Assembly (NCBI GenBank): GCA_047638395.1
Contig: JBLIMV010000001.1
Location: forward strand, 186,001 to 250,000
Source: CAXBCP01 sp047638395
Lineage (GTDB): Bacteria; Pseudomonadota; Alphaproteobacteria; MPNO01; UBA830
DNA: 64,000 bases
Direction: 5' to 3'
In this document: positions 53,777 to 62,894 of the stretch, one piece after another
How the letters are laid out: each line of letters starts with the position of its first letter
Position numbering within the stretch: the stretch's first letter is position 1
Notes under the pieces: generated by a model
Database searches by the model: none
What the model was told of the DNA's origin: nothing
What the model saw: the letters and a program-made list of their open reading frames with translations, nothing else
Position numbers and translations under genes: made by a program

Positions 53777-54523
53777 TTATTCCCGCCAGGCCAGAATGCG
53801 GCGGGTCAGGGCGACGTATCCCCGGTCTGCAAAAAACCCGATGGCCGAGATCGTGACAACGCCCGCGAACATGCCCGCGTAATCGCCGCCCTCGCCCAGA
53901 ATGTCGATCAGGTAGCCGATCCCGTTATTGGCGATGATCAGTTCGCCCGACACCAGCAGGATAAACGCAAGGGCCAGCGAAATCCGGATGCCGCTGAGAA
54001 TTTCGGGCATCGCCGCGGGGACGACGACCTGCCAGAGAACCTCTCGTTCGCGGGCGCCCATGCTGCGGGCCGACCAGATCAGGACCTGATCGACGCCGCG
54101 CGCCGCGTTGAACGCGCTCAGGACTACAGGCAACAGGCAGCCGATAAAGATAAGGGTGATTTTCGAATTGTCGCCAAGCCCGATCCACATGATCGTCAGC
54201 GGGATGAGCGCCGATTTTGGCATCGGGTAGAGACAGCGCAGCAACGGGTTGATTAGGATATGGACCGGCCGGTACCACGCCATCAGCACGCCGGCCAGGA
54301 CACCGACGATGACCGCGCAGGCGAATCCGGTGGCGCCCCTGTACAGCGATTGCGCGGTATGCTCCCACAGACCTTCATCGGCCAGGCGGGAAAACGCCGT
54401 GATAACATCGCTGAACGGCGGTAGTGCAAATTCCGATACCAGGCCGAGCCGCGATACGGCTTCCCAAACGACGGCAAGCAGCAATAACGGGGTAAAACGC
54501 CAGAGGGTGTGTATCAGACGCAC
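53777..54523 (-). CDS. ABC transporter permease, NitT/TauT type (second of two)
   Basis: 248 residues, six TM helices, EAA loop SARSMGAREREVLWQVVVPA. Clearly paralogous to the next gene but well diverged, suggesting a heterodimeric permease. Four bp after the ATPase gene. Confidence 0.87.
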   Translation of the reverse strand: MRLIHTLWRFTPLLLLAVVWEAVSRLGLVSEFALPPFSDVITAFSRLADEGLWEHTAQSLYRGATGFACAVIVGVLAGVLMAWYRPVHILINPLLRCLYPMPKSALIPLTIMWIGLGDNSKITLIFIGCLLPVVLSAFNAARGVDQVLIWSARSMGAREREVLWQVVVPAAMPEILSGIRISLALAFILLVSGELIIANNGIGYLIDILGEGGDYAGMFAGVVTISAIGFFADRGYVALTRRILAWRE

Positions 54524-54527
54524 AGAC

Positions 54528-55352
54528 CTATCCGGCCCTGGCGGAATCGGCGACGATCGCTTCTTCGCGCACCAGATCCCAGATTTCGTCTACCCGGTCG
54601 AGGAAGGGTCGGGACTTGGCGATTTCCGCGTTCATGCCGCCCTCGAAACGGGTATCGATGATTTTCTTCACACGGCCGGGCCGGGCGGTCATCACGACGA
54701 CCCGGTCCGCAAGCAGCACCGCCTCGCGCACGTCATGGGTGACGAATACAACGGTTGTGGGTGACCGGTTCCAGATCGCCAGCAGTTCTTCCTGCATCAG
54801 ACTTCGCGTCTGGGCGTCAAGCGCGCCGAAAGGCTCATCCATCAGCAGGGTATCCGGGTTGATGGCCAGCGTGCGCGCAATCGCGACCCGTTGCTTCATG
54901 CCGCCCGACAGTTGCGATGGATAACTGTCCTCGAACCCGGTCAGATGCACCATGTCGATAAAATGACGGGCGGTCCGTTCGCGTTCGTCTTTGGGCAGGC
55001 GCTGCTTTTCAAGACCGTACAGAATATTCTGGCGGACGGTCTTCCAGGGGAACAGGGCAAAGTTTTGGAACACGATACCGCGGTCGGGCCCCGGGCCTGT
55101 AATATCGCGCCCGCCCACCGAGATACCGCCCTGCTGCAGCGGCATAAAGCCGCCCAGCAGGTACAGCAGTGTCGACTTGCCGCATCCTGACGGCCCGAGA
55201 ATCGCCACGAATTCGCGGTCGTTGATTTCAAGGTCGATATTGTCGAGCGCCAATACAGGCCGGCCGCGGGCCGGCCTGTATTCGTGACAGACCGATCTGA
55301 TTGAAATGCCGCCCGAGGAAGGTGTTTCCGCGGGCGGCGTCCGTGACGTCAT
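54528..55352 (-). CDS. ABC transporter ATP-binding protein, NitT/TauT type
   Basis: 274 residues. Walker A ILGPSGCGKSTLLYLLGG, Q-loop FQNFALFPWKTV, signature QLSGGMKQRVAIARTL, Walker B LLMDEPFGALDAQTR, H-loop VTHDVREAV. Closest in type to SsuB/TauB. Start overlaps the binding-protein stop by 4 bp. Near its 5' end the coding DNA holds a perfect 14-bp inverted repeat (55252-55282). Confidence 0.9.
   Translation of the reverse strand: MTSRTPPAETPSSGGISIRSVCHEYRPARGRPVLALDNIDLEINDREFVAILGPSGCGKSTLLYLLGGFMPLQQGGISVGGRDITGPGPDRGIVFQNFALFPWKTVRQNILYGLEKQRLPKDERERTARHFIDMVHLTGFEDSYPSQLSGGMKQRVAIARTLAINPDTLLMDEPFGALDAQTRSLMQEELLAIWNRSPTTVVFVTHDVREAVLLADRVVVMTARPGRVKKIIDTRFEGGMNAEIAKSRPFLDRVDEIWDLVREEAIVADSARAG
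55252..55282 (-). repeat. Perfect 14-bp inverted repeat within the ATPase gene
   Basis: AATACAGGCCGGCC (55252-55265), 3-bp loop, GGCCGGCCTGTATT (55269-55282). In mRNA it forms a very stable hairpin about 70 nt into the ATPase gene and just after the binding-protein gene. No U-tract follows. Confidence 0.9.
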
Positions 55353-56374
55353 TTGTTTGCGCGGGCCGCGGCCTCCTGCGCGATAGACAGATCGATATAG
55401 TTTTTGACCGCAATGCTTTCCTTAAGAACGCCGAGGCGCACAAGGTCGTCCACGTTTTTCTGCATCCGGGCGACATTCACCAACGCATTGGGCTCGCGGT
55501 AGTTATCTGTCTTGGTGAAGGCCCATGAGGCATAATTCTTCGCCGGACGTTTGGTGACCTTGGACAGGGTTGCAAGAACCTCTTCGCGGCTTTTCGGGTC
55601 GTACAGCCATGTGCGGAAGCGGATATGGTCGGCCATGAAATCGACCAGTGCGGCGCGGTTCTTCTTGACCCAGTCTGCGCGTCCGATCCATTGCAGGGTT
55701 TCTGTCGCCCCCAGCGCATCGCGCATATTGAACATGTATTTGACGCCGCCTTTCTTTTTGGCGATCAGATTGAATGGTGTAAGCAGCGGCGCGAGGTCGA
55801 CTCGTTTTGACTGAAGTGCGGGCAGCATTGCCGAGAACCGAACCTCCACGACCTGATAATCGCGTCCGACCTTCCAGCCCAGACGACCGAACTGGGCCTG
55901 CACGGCGGCATCGATGGAACTGCCCAAAGCGTTGACGGCGATGATCTTGCCTTTGAGGTCTTCAAGTTTCGTGATTTCGCCGTCGCGGGCATAAAACTCC
56001 GACGAGCCGTAGCCATCGACGCCGCCCGACATCACCTGGCCGATGACCTTCAGGTCCAGCTTGGCGCGTTTCACGCCGCGGACAAGCGCCTGAATGCTCA
56101 TGCCGCCAAGATCGATCTCTCCGGCGGCAATGCCCTGCAGCGCAGGACCGCTGCCGCGCATGCGCACGGGCTCGACGACGTAACTTTTGCCGTAATTTTT
56201 GTAGATGCCTTTCGGCGCCAGCGGAATCAGCGGGGTGATATGGGCGGGTGCGACCGACCACTGGATGCGTATTTTCACGGGTTCAGCGCCAGCGGTCAGG
56301 GAAACCGTGACGGCCGCCACGGCGGCGGCGAGTCCGGGGATGATCTTTCTGGTTAGCGAGTTTCGGCTGGTCAT
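55349..56374 (-). CDS. ABC transporter substrate-binding protein, NMT1/SsuA type
   Basis: 341 residues. Signal peptide about 1-30 (AVTVSLTAGAEPV). Periplasmic type II binding fold with RGSGPALQGIAAGEIDLGGM, LEDLKGKIIAVNALGSSIDA and LPALQSKRVDLAPLLTPFNL typical of the NMT1/THI5-like and SsuA families (aromatic or alkyl sulfonates, pyrimidines). Exact ligand unknown. First gene of the importer operon; the VOC gene upstream (144-bp gap) is on the same strand. Confidence 0.85.
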   Translation of the reverse strand: MTSRNSLTRKIIPGLAAAVAAVTVSLTAGAEPVKIRIQWSVAPAHITPLIPLAPKGIYKNYGKSYVVEPVRMRGSGPALQGIAAGEIDLGGMSIQALVRGVKRAKLDLKVIGQVMSGGVDGYGSSEFYARDGEITKLEDLKGKIIAVNALGSSIDAAVQAQFGRLGWKVGRDYQVVEVRFSAMLPALQSKRVDLAPLLTPFNLIAKKKGGVKYMFNMRDALGATETLQWIGRADWVKKNRAALVDFMADHIRFRTWLYDPKSREEVLATLSKVTKRPAKNYASWAFTKTDNYREPNALVNVARMQKNVDDLVRLGVLKESIAVKNYIDLSIAQEAAARANK

Positions 56375-56518
56375 GTGACGTTTCCTCCAATTATCCGCGG
56401 CGTGTTCAGCGTTTGTTATGCTGGGCCGCGGGATGCGATTTATTTTATTTTTTTACGCGCTCACGAAGTGTGTTCACTACGCAGACTGGTAGGTCGGGTG
56501 ACGTCGTTCCGATCTTGT

Positions 56519-57175
56519 TTAGAGCTTGCCCTCCCGTGCCATGCGGCGAACTTCTTCACGGTCGAGCAGAACAGAATCCGGGACGCCGGATTCGTATAGT
56601 TCGACCATCTTGTCCGCATCGAAATTGCCTTCCGACATTTCGCCGAAATCCTCGGTGAACTGGTAGAAACGTTTGTAATCCTGGGTTTCCTGTGCCGAAA
56701 AATTATCGAGCATCGTTTCGACCTCGTTGCCGTCCGGGTCCTTGTAATAGAAGGAGGTCGAATTGCCGTGATTTACGGTCCAGTGCGGCGCCGGATGACC
56801 GGCGGCTTTGAGCGTTTTGTATATATAGATGAGCTCGCCCAGGCTGCTATAGGCGAACGCGATATGGGACAGCCCGACAGGTTGGTCGGGTTTCGCGCCC
56901 CATCCCGGCCGTTTTATCACGACCACCCGGTGGTCGTGATCGTCATAGGTGATGAAGGTCAGGCTCATCCTGTCTTCGTGATTGTTCACGTTTGTGACTT
57001 CGCCATTGAAGATCATCTGGTAGAATTCGACCATCGCATCGTAGTTTTCGTCCGAGAAAATATGGACGTGATGCATCTCGCGCGGGGACGGCATTTTCTT
57101 TACCGCGCCCGGCGGGTCTACTTGATGTGGTGCGATTGGTTTAAGTGTGTAAGCGTCTGATGCCTTGGTCGCCAC
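56519..57175 (-). CDS. VOC superfamily protein (extradiol dioxygenase-like)
   Basis: 218 residues. Vicinal oxygen chelate fold with the probable metal triad: His in EMHHVHIFSDENYDAMVEFY, His in VGLSHIAFAYSSLGELIYIY and Glu in YKDPDGNEVETMLDNF. The C-terminal third (SAQETQDYKRFYQFTEDFGE...) is an extra helical part. Resembles biphenyl-2,3-diol dioxygenase-like proteins, but one-module length leaves glyoxalase-type activity possible. Adjacent to the TauT-like importer, which may bring in its substrate. Confidence 0.75.
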   Translation of the reverse strand: MATKASDAYTLKPIAPHQVDPPGAVKKMPSPREMHHVHIFSDENYDAMVEFYQMIFNGEVTNVNNHEDRMSLTFITYDDHDHRVVVIKRPGWGAKPDQPVGLSHIAFAYSSLGELIYIYKTLKAAGHPAPHWTVNHGNSTSFYYKDPDGNEVETMLDNFSAQETQDYKRFYQFTEDFGEMSEGNFDADKMVELYESGVPDSVLLDREEVRRMAREGKL

Positions 57176-57263
57176 GGCTCAAATCCTCCACTTTTATTTC
57201 TTATTCAAACTATTCTGACATGGTCGCGGCAAGATTGTCCATCACGACGATGAACGACGATCC

Positions 57264-57293
57264 TTGATTTATTAACCAATCGACTGCTATACC
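57264..57293 (+). promoter_or_regulatory. Candidate ahcY promoter
   Basis: TTGATT (57264-57269), 18 bp, TATACC (57288-57293). The leader of about 90 nt contains a small GGTGG/CCACC hairpin (57340-57357), but I see no match to known SAH or SAM riboswitches. Confidence 0.45.
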
Positions 57294-57391
57294 CCACCCA
57301 AATCCTACTAGTTTGATTTTTAAAACGAGTGGGACGAATGGTGGGACGAGACCACCCAGAATTTTTGTTTATCCGAAATTGGAGCGAACCG

Positions 57392-58687
57392 ATGAGCGCC
57401 GAAAACGATTATAAAATTGCCGATATGTCCCTGGCCGACTGGGGCCGCAAGGAAATCGCCATTGCCGAAACCGAAATGCCGGGCCTGATGGCGCTGCGCG
57501 ATGAATTCGGTGCTGCACAGCCGCTGAAAGGTGCGCGCATCGTCGGCTGCCTGCATATGACGATCCAGACCGCGGTTCTGATTGAAACACTGACCGCGCT
57601 CGGCGCGACGGTGCGTTGGAGCTCGTGCAACATCTTCTCGACGCAGGATCAGGCGGCAGCCGCGGTTGCCGCCGTCGGCGTGCCGGTTTTTGCCTGGAAG
57701 GGTGAGACCGACGAAGAATTCTGGTGGTGCATTGAACAGACCGTCAAAGGCCCCGACGGCTGGACGCCGAACCTCATCCTTGACGATGGCGGCGATCTGA
57801 CTCAGATCATGCACGAAAAATATCCGGAAATGCTGAAGGATATTAAAGGCCTGTCCGAAGAAACCACGACCGGCGTGCATCGTCTGTACGACATGATGAA
57901 AAAGGGCGAATTGCTGGTCCCGGCGATCAACGTCAACGATTCCGTGACCAAGTCCAAGTTCGACAATCTCTATGGCTGCCGCGAAAGCCTGGTCGACGGC
58001 ATCAAGCGGGCGACCGACGTGATGGTTGCCGGCAAAATCGGCGTCGTCGCCGGTTTCGGCGATGTCGGCAAGGGGTCGGCTGCGAGCCTGCGCAACCAGG
58101 GCGCGCGCGTTCTGGTCACCGAAATCGATCCGATCTGCGCGCTGCAGGCGGCGATGGAAGGCTATGAAGTCGTGACCATGGAAGATGCCGCGCCGATCGG
58201 CGACATCTTCGTCACCACGACCGGTAATATCGATGTGATCACACTCGACCACATGCGGGAAATGAAAGACCGGGCCATCGTCTGCAATATCGGTCATTTC
58301 GACAGCGAAATTCAGATCGAATCCCTGCGCAACTTCAAGTGGGACAACGTGAAGCCGCAGGTCGACGAGGTCGAATTCCCCGACGGCAAAAGGCTGATCG
58401 TTCTCGCCGAGGGCCGGTTGGTCAATCTCGGCTGTGGCACGGGTCATCCGAGCTTCGTGATGAGCGCGTCGTTCACCAACCAGGTGATGGCGCAGCTCGA
58501 GCTTTGGGAAAACAGCGCGAACTACAAGAACGAGGTTTACGTTCTGCCCAAGCATCTGGACGAGAAAGTTGCAGCGCTTCATCTCGCACGACTCGGCGTT
58601 AAGCTGACCACGCTGTCGACCGAACAGGCAGATTATCTCGGCCTCGATTCCGCCGGACCTTACAAGCCGGATCATTACAGGTATTAA
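57392..58687 (+). CDS. ahcY: Adenosylhomocysteinase
   Basis: 431 residues from ATG 57392 (GGAG 8 bp upstream; upstream in-frame codons lack resemblance). It hydrolyses S-adenosylhomocysteine to adenosine and homocysteine, closing the methylation cycle. Substrate region GARIVGCLHMTIQTAVLIET, NAD loop GFGDVGKGSAASL, CNIGHFDSEIQI and the C-terminal KPDHYRY that reaches into the neighbouring subunit are all conserved. The stop codon TAA (58685-58687) lies inside a CtrA-type site. Confidence 0.96.
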   Translation: MSAENDYKIADMSLADWGRKEIAIAETEMPGLMALRDEFGAAQPLKGARIVGCLHMTIQTAVLIETLTALGATVRWSSCNIFSTQDQAAAAVAAVGVPVFAWKGETDEEFWWCIEQTVKGPDGWTPNLILDDGGDLTQIMHEKYPEMLKDIKGLSEETTTGVHRLYDMMKKGELLVPAINVNDSVTKSKFDNLYGCRESLVDGIKRATDVMVAGKIGVVAGFGDVGKGSAASLRNQGARVLVTEIDPICALQAAMEGYEVVTMEDAAPIGDIFVTTTGNIDVITLDHMREMKDRAIVCNIGHFDSEIQIESLRNFKWDNVKPQVDEVEFPDGKRLIVLAEGRLVNLGCGTGHPSFVMSASFTNQVMAQLELWENSANYKNEVYVLPKHLDEKVAALHLARLGVKLTTLSTEQADYLGLDSAGPYKPDHYRY

Positions 58688-58698
58688 TGTCGCGTTAA
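58684..58698 (+). promoter_or_regulatory. CtrA-type binding site upstream of divL
   Basis: TTAATGTCGCGTTAACC matches the CtrA consensus TTAA-N7-TTAACC exactly: TTAA 58684-58687, 7 bp, TTAA 58695-58698 followed by CC. It is 125 bp before the divL ATG. The left half includes the ahcY stop codon. CtrA regulation of divL is inferred. Confidence 0.55.
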
Positions 58699-58822
58699 CC
58701 ATTCGGGGCCATCTATTATGGCTTCGATAACGCACATACTGTAGCGGGCGCGGTTGCGACGATTCCGGGGAGATTAATCCCTGATCGTCGCGGCGGGTCC
58801 GGGGGAACAGGCTCGGAGAAAA

Positions 58823-61300
58823 ATGCGTCCGACGCCCATATTGTCACACTTCCGCCCAGCCCTCGCGCTGGGCGTGGGTGCTTTACCGCTTCTGCCGACG
58901 GTCGTTCAGGCTGCCGGCGGTTCAGCTGTCGGTGACCCGGGTCTCGACGGCGCGACGATTGTCGCAGCGGTCTGCTTTTTTCTCACGCCGTTTCTGATTT
59001 TTGCGACCGTGTATTTTCGCCGCAAATTTCGCGATGCTGACATGCGCGCCGCCGACCTGGCGCTGCGTCTCGAACGCGAGCAGGCGCTGCTCGACAGTGC
59101 TCCCCAGGCGATCGTCTGCTGGGATACCGGGACCGGCGAGCAAAAGATTTCCGAGGCGGCCTCCCGGTTGATTGGCTGCGATCAGGCCGATGTCCTGAAC
59201 GGCGAGCGGGTTGCGGAAATTGTTGCTCCCGACAGCCGGGCGAATGTCCGGTCTGCGATAGACCATCTCATAGAATCCGGTAAACCGTTCGATGAGGTTG
59301 TGCCCGGGCTGTCGGAACGGCGCTATGCGTTCCGCGGGCGCGCAGTGGGCGAGGGGGATAGCGGTCACCTTGCGGTTCTCTGGCTACGTGACGACAGCGC
59401 TGCCGCTGCCGAGACGGCGGCGGCTCAGCACATCGGCGACGGTTACCGGAAACTGCTCGATTCTTTCCCCTTTCCGGTGTGGCGGCGATTGCGGTCGCTG
59501 GATTTGGACTATGTTAACCCTGCCTATCGCGATGCGGTCGAAGCGGCGTCCGATGCCGATTCTGCGGCTCTTTCCGAATTGGCCGCGAGCTCAGTGGCGC
59601 AGAATGGCCGGGCTCTTGCCGCCCAGGCCGCAGAAACGCGTAATCGCCAGACCGAGACCCATCACATTGTTGCCGCCGGTGCGCGGCGGCTGATGGAACT
59701 GACCGAGGCACCTATTGGTGCCGATGGCGCCATTGGTGGTTTTGCCATCGACCGCACTGAAGCCCAGGAGGTCAGAACCGAGCTTGCCCGTCATATAGAG
59801 AACCACCAGCAGGTTCTTCATAACCTCGGCACGGCAATCGCCATTTTTGGCGCTGACCGCCGGCTCGAATTTTTCAATACGGCTTATGTGAAACTGTGGG
59901 AGGCCGATGAGGTCTTCCTGCAAAGCCGGCCGAAGATCGGCGAGCTTCTAGAAGAGTTTCGCGAGGCGCGCAAAATCCCGGAGCAGGCGAATTTCCCGCA
60001 ATTCAAGGCTGCCCGGAACGCCATGTTTACGTCGCTGCTGGAGCCGCTGGAGGAACTGGAACACCTTCCCGATGGTAAAACGCTGCGGGTGGTGATTACG
60101 CCGCATCCGCTCGGCGGCGTGCTGTTCACCTGGGAAGATGTGACGGCATCGCTCGCGCTGGAGCGGTCTTACAACACACTGATCGCGGTTCAGAAAGAGA
60201 CCCTCGATAACCTCTATGAAGCGGTTGCGGTTATCGGCGGCGATGGACGCCTCCAGCTCAGTAATCCCGCGTTTGGCAGGGTCTGGCAGCTCGGCGATGA
60301 CGAACTTGCCGCGGCGCCGCATATCTCTGAACTGGTCGAGTGGATGCGCGAATTTCTCGATCATGGGGACTGGGAAACCAGCAAGGCCGATCACATCAAT
60401 CTGCTGACCGACCGTGAAGGTCAGTCGGGCCGGCTTGAGCGTGCCGACGGATCGGTGGTCGATTTCGCGACCGTTGCGTTGCCCGATGGGGCCATGCTGC
60501 TGTCTTATGTCGACGTATCCGACTCGCACCGGGTCGAACAGTTCCTGCGCGAACGCAACGAAGCGCTGGAAACCGCAGACCGGCTGAAATCCGAATTTAT
60601 CGCTAATGTGTCCTATGAGCTTCGCACGCCGCTGAACACGATTGTCGGCTTCTCGGAGATTCTGACCGGCGAATATTTCGGCGATCTTAACGAGCGTCAG
60701 ACGGAATACGGCAAGGGCATTTATGAATCGTCACAGCGCCTTTTGTCACTGATCGATGACATCCTGGATCTCGCGACGATCGAATCCGGTCATATGTCGC
60801 TGGAGTTGGAGACCGTCGATGTGCATGTGCTGCTGGACAGTGTCCTCGGCCTGACGCGCGAGCGGGTCCTGCGCAAAAGCCTCAAGCTCGATTTCGACTG
60901 CCCGGAAGATATCGGCCTGATTCTCGCCGACGAACGCCGCCTGAAGCAGGCATTGTTCAATATCCTCAGCAATTCCGTGAAATTCACGCCGGAAGAAGGC
61001 GAAATAACGGTTTCGGCGCGCCGCGTTGAAGACAATATCATCATCACCTTTACCGATACCGGCATCGGCATCCCCGAAGAGGATCAGGCGCGTATATTTG
61101 GCCGGTTCGAACGCGGCGATCAGCCCGGAGCCCGCCGGACCGGTGTCGGGCTGGGCCTGTCGCTCGTCCAGAGCTTTATCAAGCTTCATGGCGGTGATGT
61201 GGAACTTGAATCCGCGCCCGGGGTCGGCACCAAGGTTGTCTGTCGTCTGCCTGCCCGCCGGGCGGAGGAAGAGCGTCCCAGGGCCGTATCGTTCGACTGA
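58823..61300 (+). CDS. divL: Cell-polarity/cell-cycle regulator DivL (tyrosine-bearing histidine-kinase homologue)
   Basis: 825 residues. N-terminal hydrophobic segment and TM (TIVAAVCFFLTPFLIFATVY), several PAS domains (from about 85 to 560), then a kinase-type HisKA domain FIANVSYELRTPLNTIVGFS in which the normal phospho-His is Tyr598. This His-to-Tyr change defines DivL (Y550 in Caulobacter). The ATPase domain is intact (NILSNSVKFTP, FTDTGIGIP, GVGLGLSL). DivL senses DivK~P and controls CckA, hence CtrA. The neighbouring tsaE is the known synteny. GGAG precedes the ATG. Confidence 0.9.
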   Translation: MRPTPILSHFRPALALGVGALPLLPTVVQAAGGSAVGDPGLDGATIVAAVCFFLTPFLIFATVYFRRKFRDADMRAADLALRLEREQALLDSAPQAIVCWDTGTGEQKISEAASRLIGCDQADVLNGERVAEIVAPDSRANVRSAIDHLIESGKPFDEVVPGLSERRYAFRGRAVGEGDSGHLAVLWLRDDSAAAAETAAAQHIGDGYRKLLDSFPFPVWRRLRSLDLDYVNPAYRDAVEAASDADSAALSELAASSVAQNGRALAAQAAETRNRQTETHHIVAAGARRLMELTEAPIGADGAIGGFAIDRTEAQEVRTELARHIENHQQVLHNLGTAIAIFGADRRLEFFNTAYVKLWEADEVFLQSRPKIGELLEEFREARKIPEQANFPQFKAARNAMFTSLLEPLEELEHLPDGKTLRVVITPHPLGGVLFTWEDVTASLALERSYNTLIAVQKETLDNLYEAVAVIGGDGRLQLSNPAFGRVWQLGDDELAAAPHISELVEWMREFLDHGDWETSKADHINLLTDREGQSGRLERADGSVVDFATVALPDGAMLLSYVDVSDSHRVEQFLRERNEALETADRLKSEFIANVSYELRTPLNTIVGFSEILTGEYFGDLNERQTEYGKGIYESSQRLLSLIDDILDLATIESGHMSLELETVDVHVLLDSVLGLTRERVLRKSLKLDFDCPEDIGLILADERRLKQALFNILSNSVKFTPEEGEITVSARRVEDNIIITFTDTGIGIPEEDQARIFGRFERGDQPGARRTGVGLGLSLVQSFIKLHGGDVELESAPGVGTKVVCRLPARRAEEERPRAVSFD

Positions 61301-61404
61301 CGCCACGGTGTTAAGTCTCGCCGGCAATTCTTCCCGGCAAATCTTCCGCGCAAACCTTCGGCTGACCCGTTGCGGGGAATCGTCGGCAGGGATAAACCAT
61401 CCCT

Positions 61405-61887
61405 ATGGTCGCTCTCCAATCCGCTCCCCAGGTACAAACGATCCCGCTGGCCGATCCGGCAGCGACAGAGGCGCTTGCGGCGGCATATGCTGCCCGGCTG
61501 GTCCCAGGAGATGTCATTGCCCTGACCGGAGACCTCGGAGCGGGCAAGACGGTTTTTGCCCGCTCCCTGATACGCTCCCTCGGCCGTGCGGCGGGCATTG
61601 ATATCGAGCATGTGCCCAGTCCGACCTTCACGCTGGTGCAGCTATACGATATGGCGGAATTCACGCTCCATCATTTCGATCTTTATCGTCTGGAAGCGCC
61701 CGAAGAGGCCTGGGAAATCGGTATAGAGGATGCGTTTGCCGGCGGCGTGTCGGTGATTGAATGGGCGGAGCGGATAGAGCATCTGCTGCCGCCGCATCAT
61801 ATCCATATCGATCTCGCCTTCGGGTCGGATGAGACCGCGCGGATCGCGACCGTCACGGGTCTGGAAAACAGGCCGGAGACGACATGA
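61405..61887 (+). CDS. tsaE: tRNA threonylcarbamoyladenosine biosynthesis ATPase TsaE
   Basis: 160 residues. P-loop IALTGDLGAGKTVFARSLIR, then HVPSPTFTLVQLYDM and FDLYRLEAPEEAWEIGIEDA with VIEWAERIEHLLP, all TsaE signatures. Works with TsaB and TsaD in t6A37 formation on ANN-decoding tRNAs. Its TGA overlaps the amgK ATG (61884-61887). Confidence 0.93.
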   Translation: MVALQSAPQVQTIPLADPAATEALAAAYAARLVPGDVIALTGDLGAGKTVFARSLIRSLGRAAGIDIEHVPSPTFTLVQLYDMAEFTLHHFDLYRLEAPEEAWEIGIEDAFAGGVSVIEWAERIEHLLPPHHIHIDLAFGSDETARIATVTGLENRPETT

Positions 61888-62894
61888 CCCGCGCCGCACA
61901 GATAGAGGATTTTCTTGCCTCCGCCGGCTGGCCCGGTGCCGATCATGTCACGCTTGCCGAAGATGCTTCGTTTCGCCGCTACGAACGCGTGACCCGGCCG
62001 GGCGAACGTGCCGTTCTGATGGATGCCCCGCCGGACCGCGAAGATGTGCGTCCATTCATGAAGATTGCCAAACAGCTGTCGGCTCTGGGGTTCAGCGCGC
62101 CGCGACTCCTGGCCGAAGATGTCGGCGCGGGCTTTTTGCTGCTCGAAGATATGGGCGATGCCACGTTCAGCCGCCTGATGGATGCGGGCGAGGCAGCGGC
62201 GCCGCTTTATTCACTCGCGACCGATGTTCTGATCGATCTGCACGGAACGCCGGCTGTCAATGTCGTACCGCCAGGAACGCCGGTCTACGATGACGCCTTG
62301 ATGCTGACCGAGGCGATGTTGCTGACTGAGTGGTATCTGCCCGCGGTGGCGGGGGAAGAGACACAAGGTTCGGCGGAGGCTGCTTATCGTGCGGTCTGGG
62401 CGGACCTGTTGCCATTGGCGCGCCATGTGCCGGATACGCTGGTGCTGCGGGATTTTCACGTCGATAACCTGATGCGGATTGCCGGGCGTGACGGTACCGC
62501 TGCCTGCGGGCTGCTCGATTTTCAGGACGCCGTGGAGGGGCCGGTGAGCTACGATTTTATCTCTCTGGTCGAAGACGCACGCCGTGATGTGGATGACGGC
62601 CTCCGTGCCGGGATGCGCGCGCGCTACCTTGCTGCGTTTCCGGCACTGGACCCGGCGGCGTTCGATCTCTCCTGCGTCATTCTCGGCGCGCAGCGGCACT
62701 GCAAGGTGCTCGGCATTTTTACCCGGTTGCGCGACCGTGACGGCAAGGACGATTATCTGCACCATGTGCCGCGTCTGTGGCGCCTGCTCGAACGCGCAGC
62801 CGAACACCCTTCCCTGGCGCCGCTGAAATCCTGGCTGGATACCCACATACCGGCGCGCATGCGCATCGCGCCGCCCGCGCGGGGAGAAATCTGA
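61884..62894 (+). CDS. amgK: MurNAc/GlcNAc anomeric kinase AmgK
   Basis: 336 residues, aminoglycoside-phosphotransferase fold. Catalytic loop VLRDFHVDNLMRIAG and metal-binding LLDFQDAVEGPVSYDFISL are intact, and LAEDASFRRYERV is the AmgK-type N-terminus. It phosphorylates MurNAc at C1 in peptidoglycan recycling that bypasses MurA. TGATG joins it to murU. Confidence 0.88.
   Translation: MTRAAQIEDFLASAGWPGADHVTLAEDASFRRYERVTRPGERAVLMDAPPDREDVRPFMKIAKQLSALGFSAPRLLAEDVGAGFLLLEDMGDATFSRLMDAGEAAAPLYSLATDVLIDLHGTPAVNVVPPGTPVYDDALMLTEAMLLTEWYLPAVAGEETQGSAEAAYRAVWADLLPLARHVPDTLVLRDFHVDNLMRIAGRDGTAACGLLDFQDAVEGPVSYDFISLVEDARRDVDDGLRAGMRARYLAAFPALDPAAFDLSCVILGAQRHCKVLGIFTRLRDRDGKDDYLHHVPRLWRLLERAAEHPSLAPLKSWLDTHIPARMRIAPPARGEI

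Noticed and set aside
57294..57391. SAH or SAM riboswitch in the ahcY leader
   Set aside because: Only a 5-bp stem (GGTGG/CCACC) is present; none of the conserved cores of the known SAH or SAM classes is recognisable.
57320..58735. 471-codon minus-strand open frame opposite ahcY
   Set aside because: Antisense to highly conserved adenosylhomocysteinase; composition is that of a complement frame and no start or RBS supports it.
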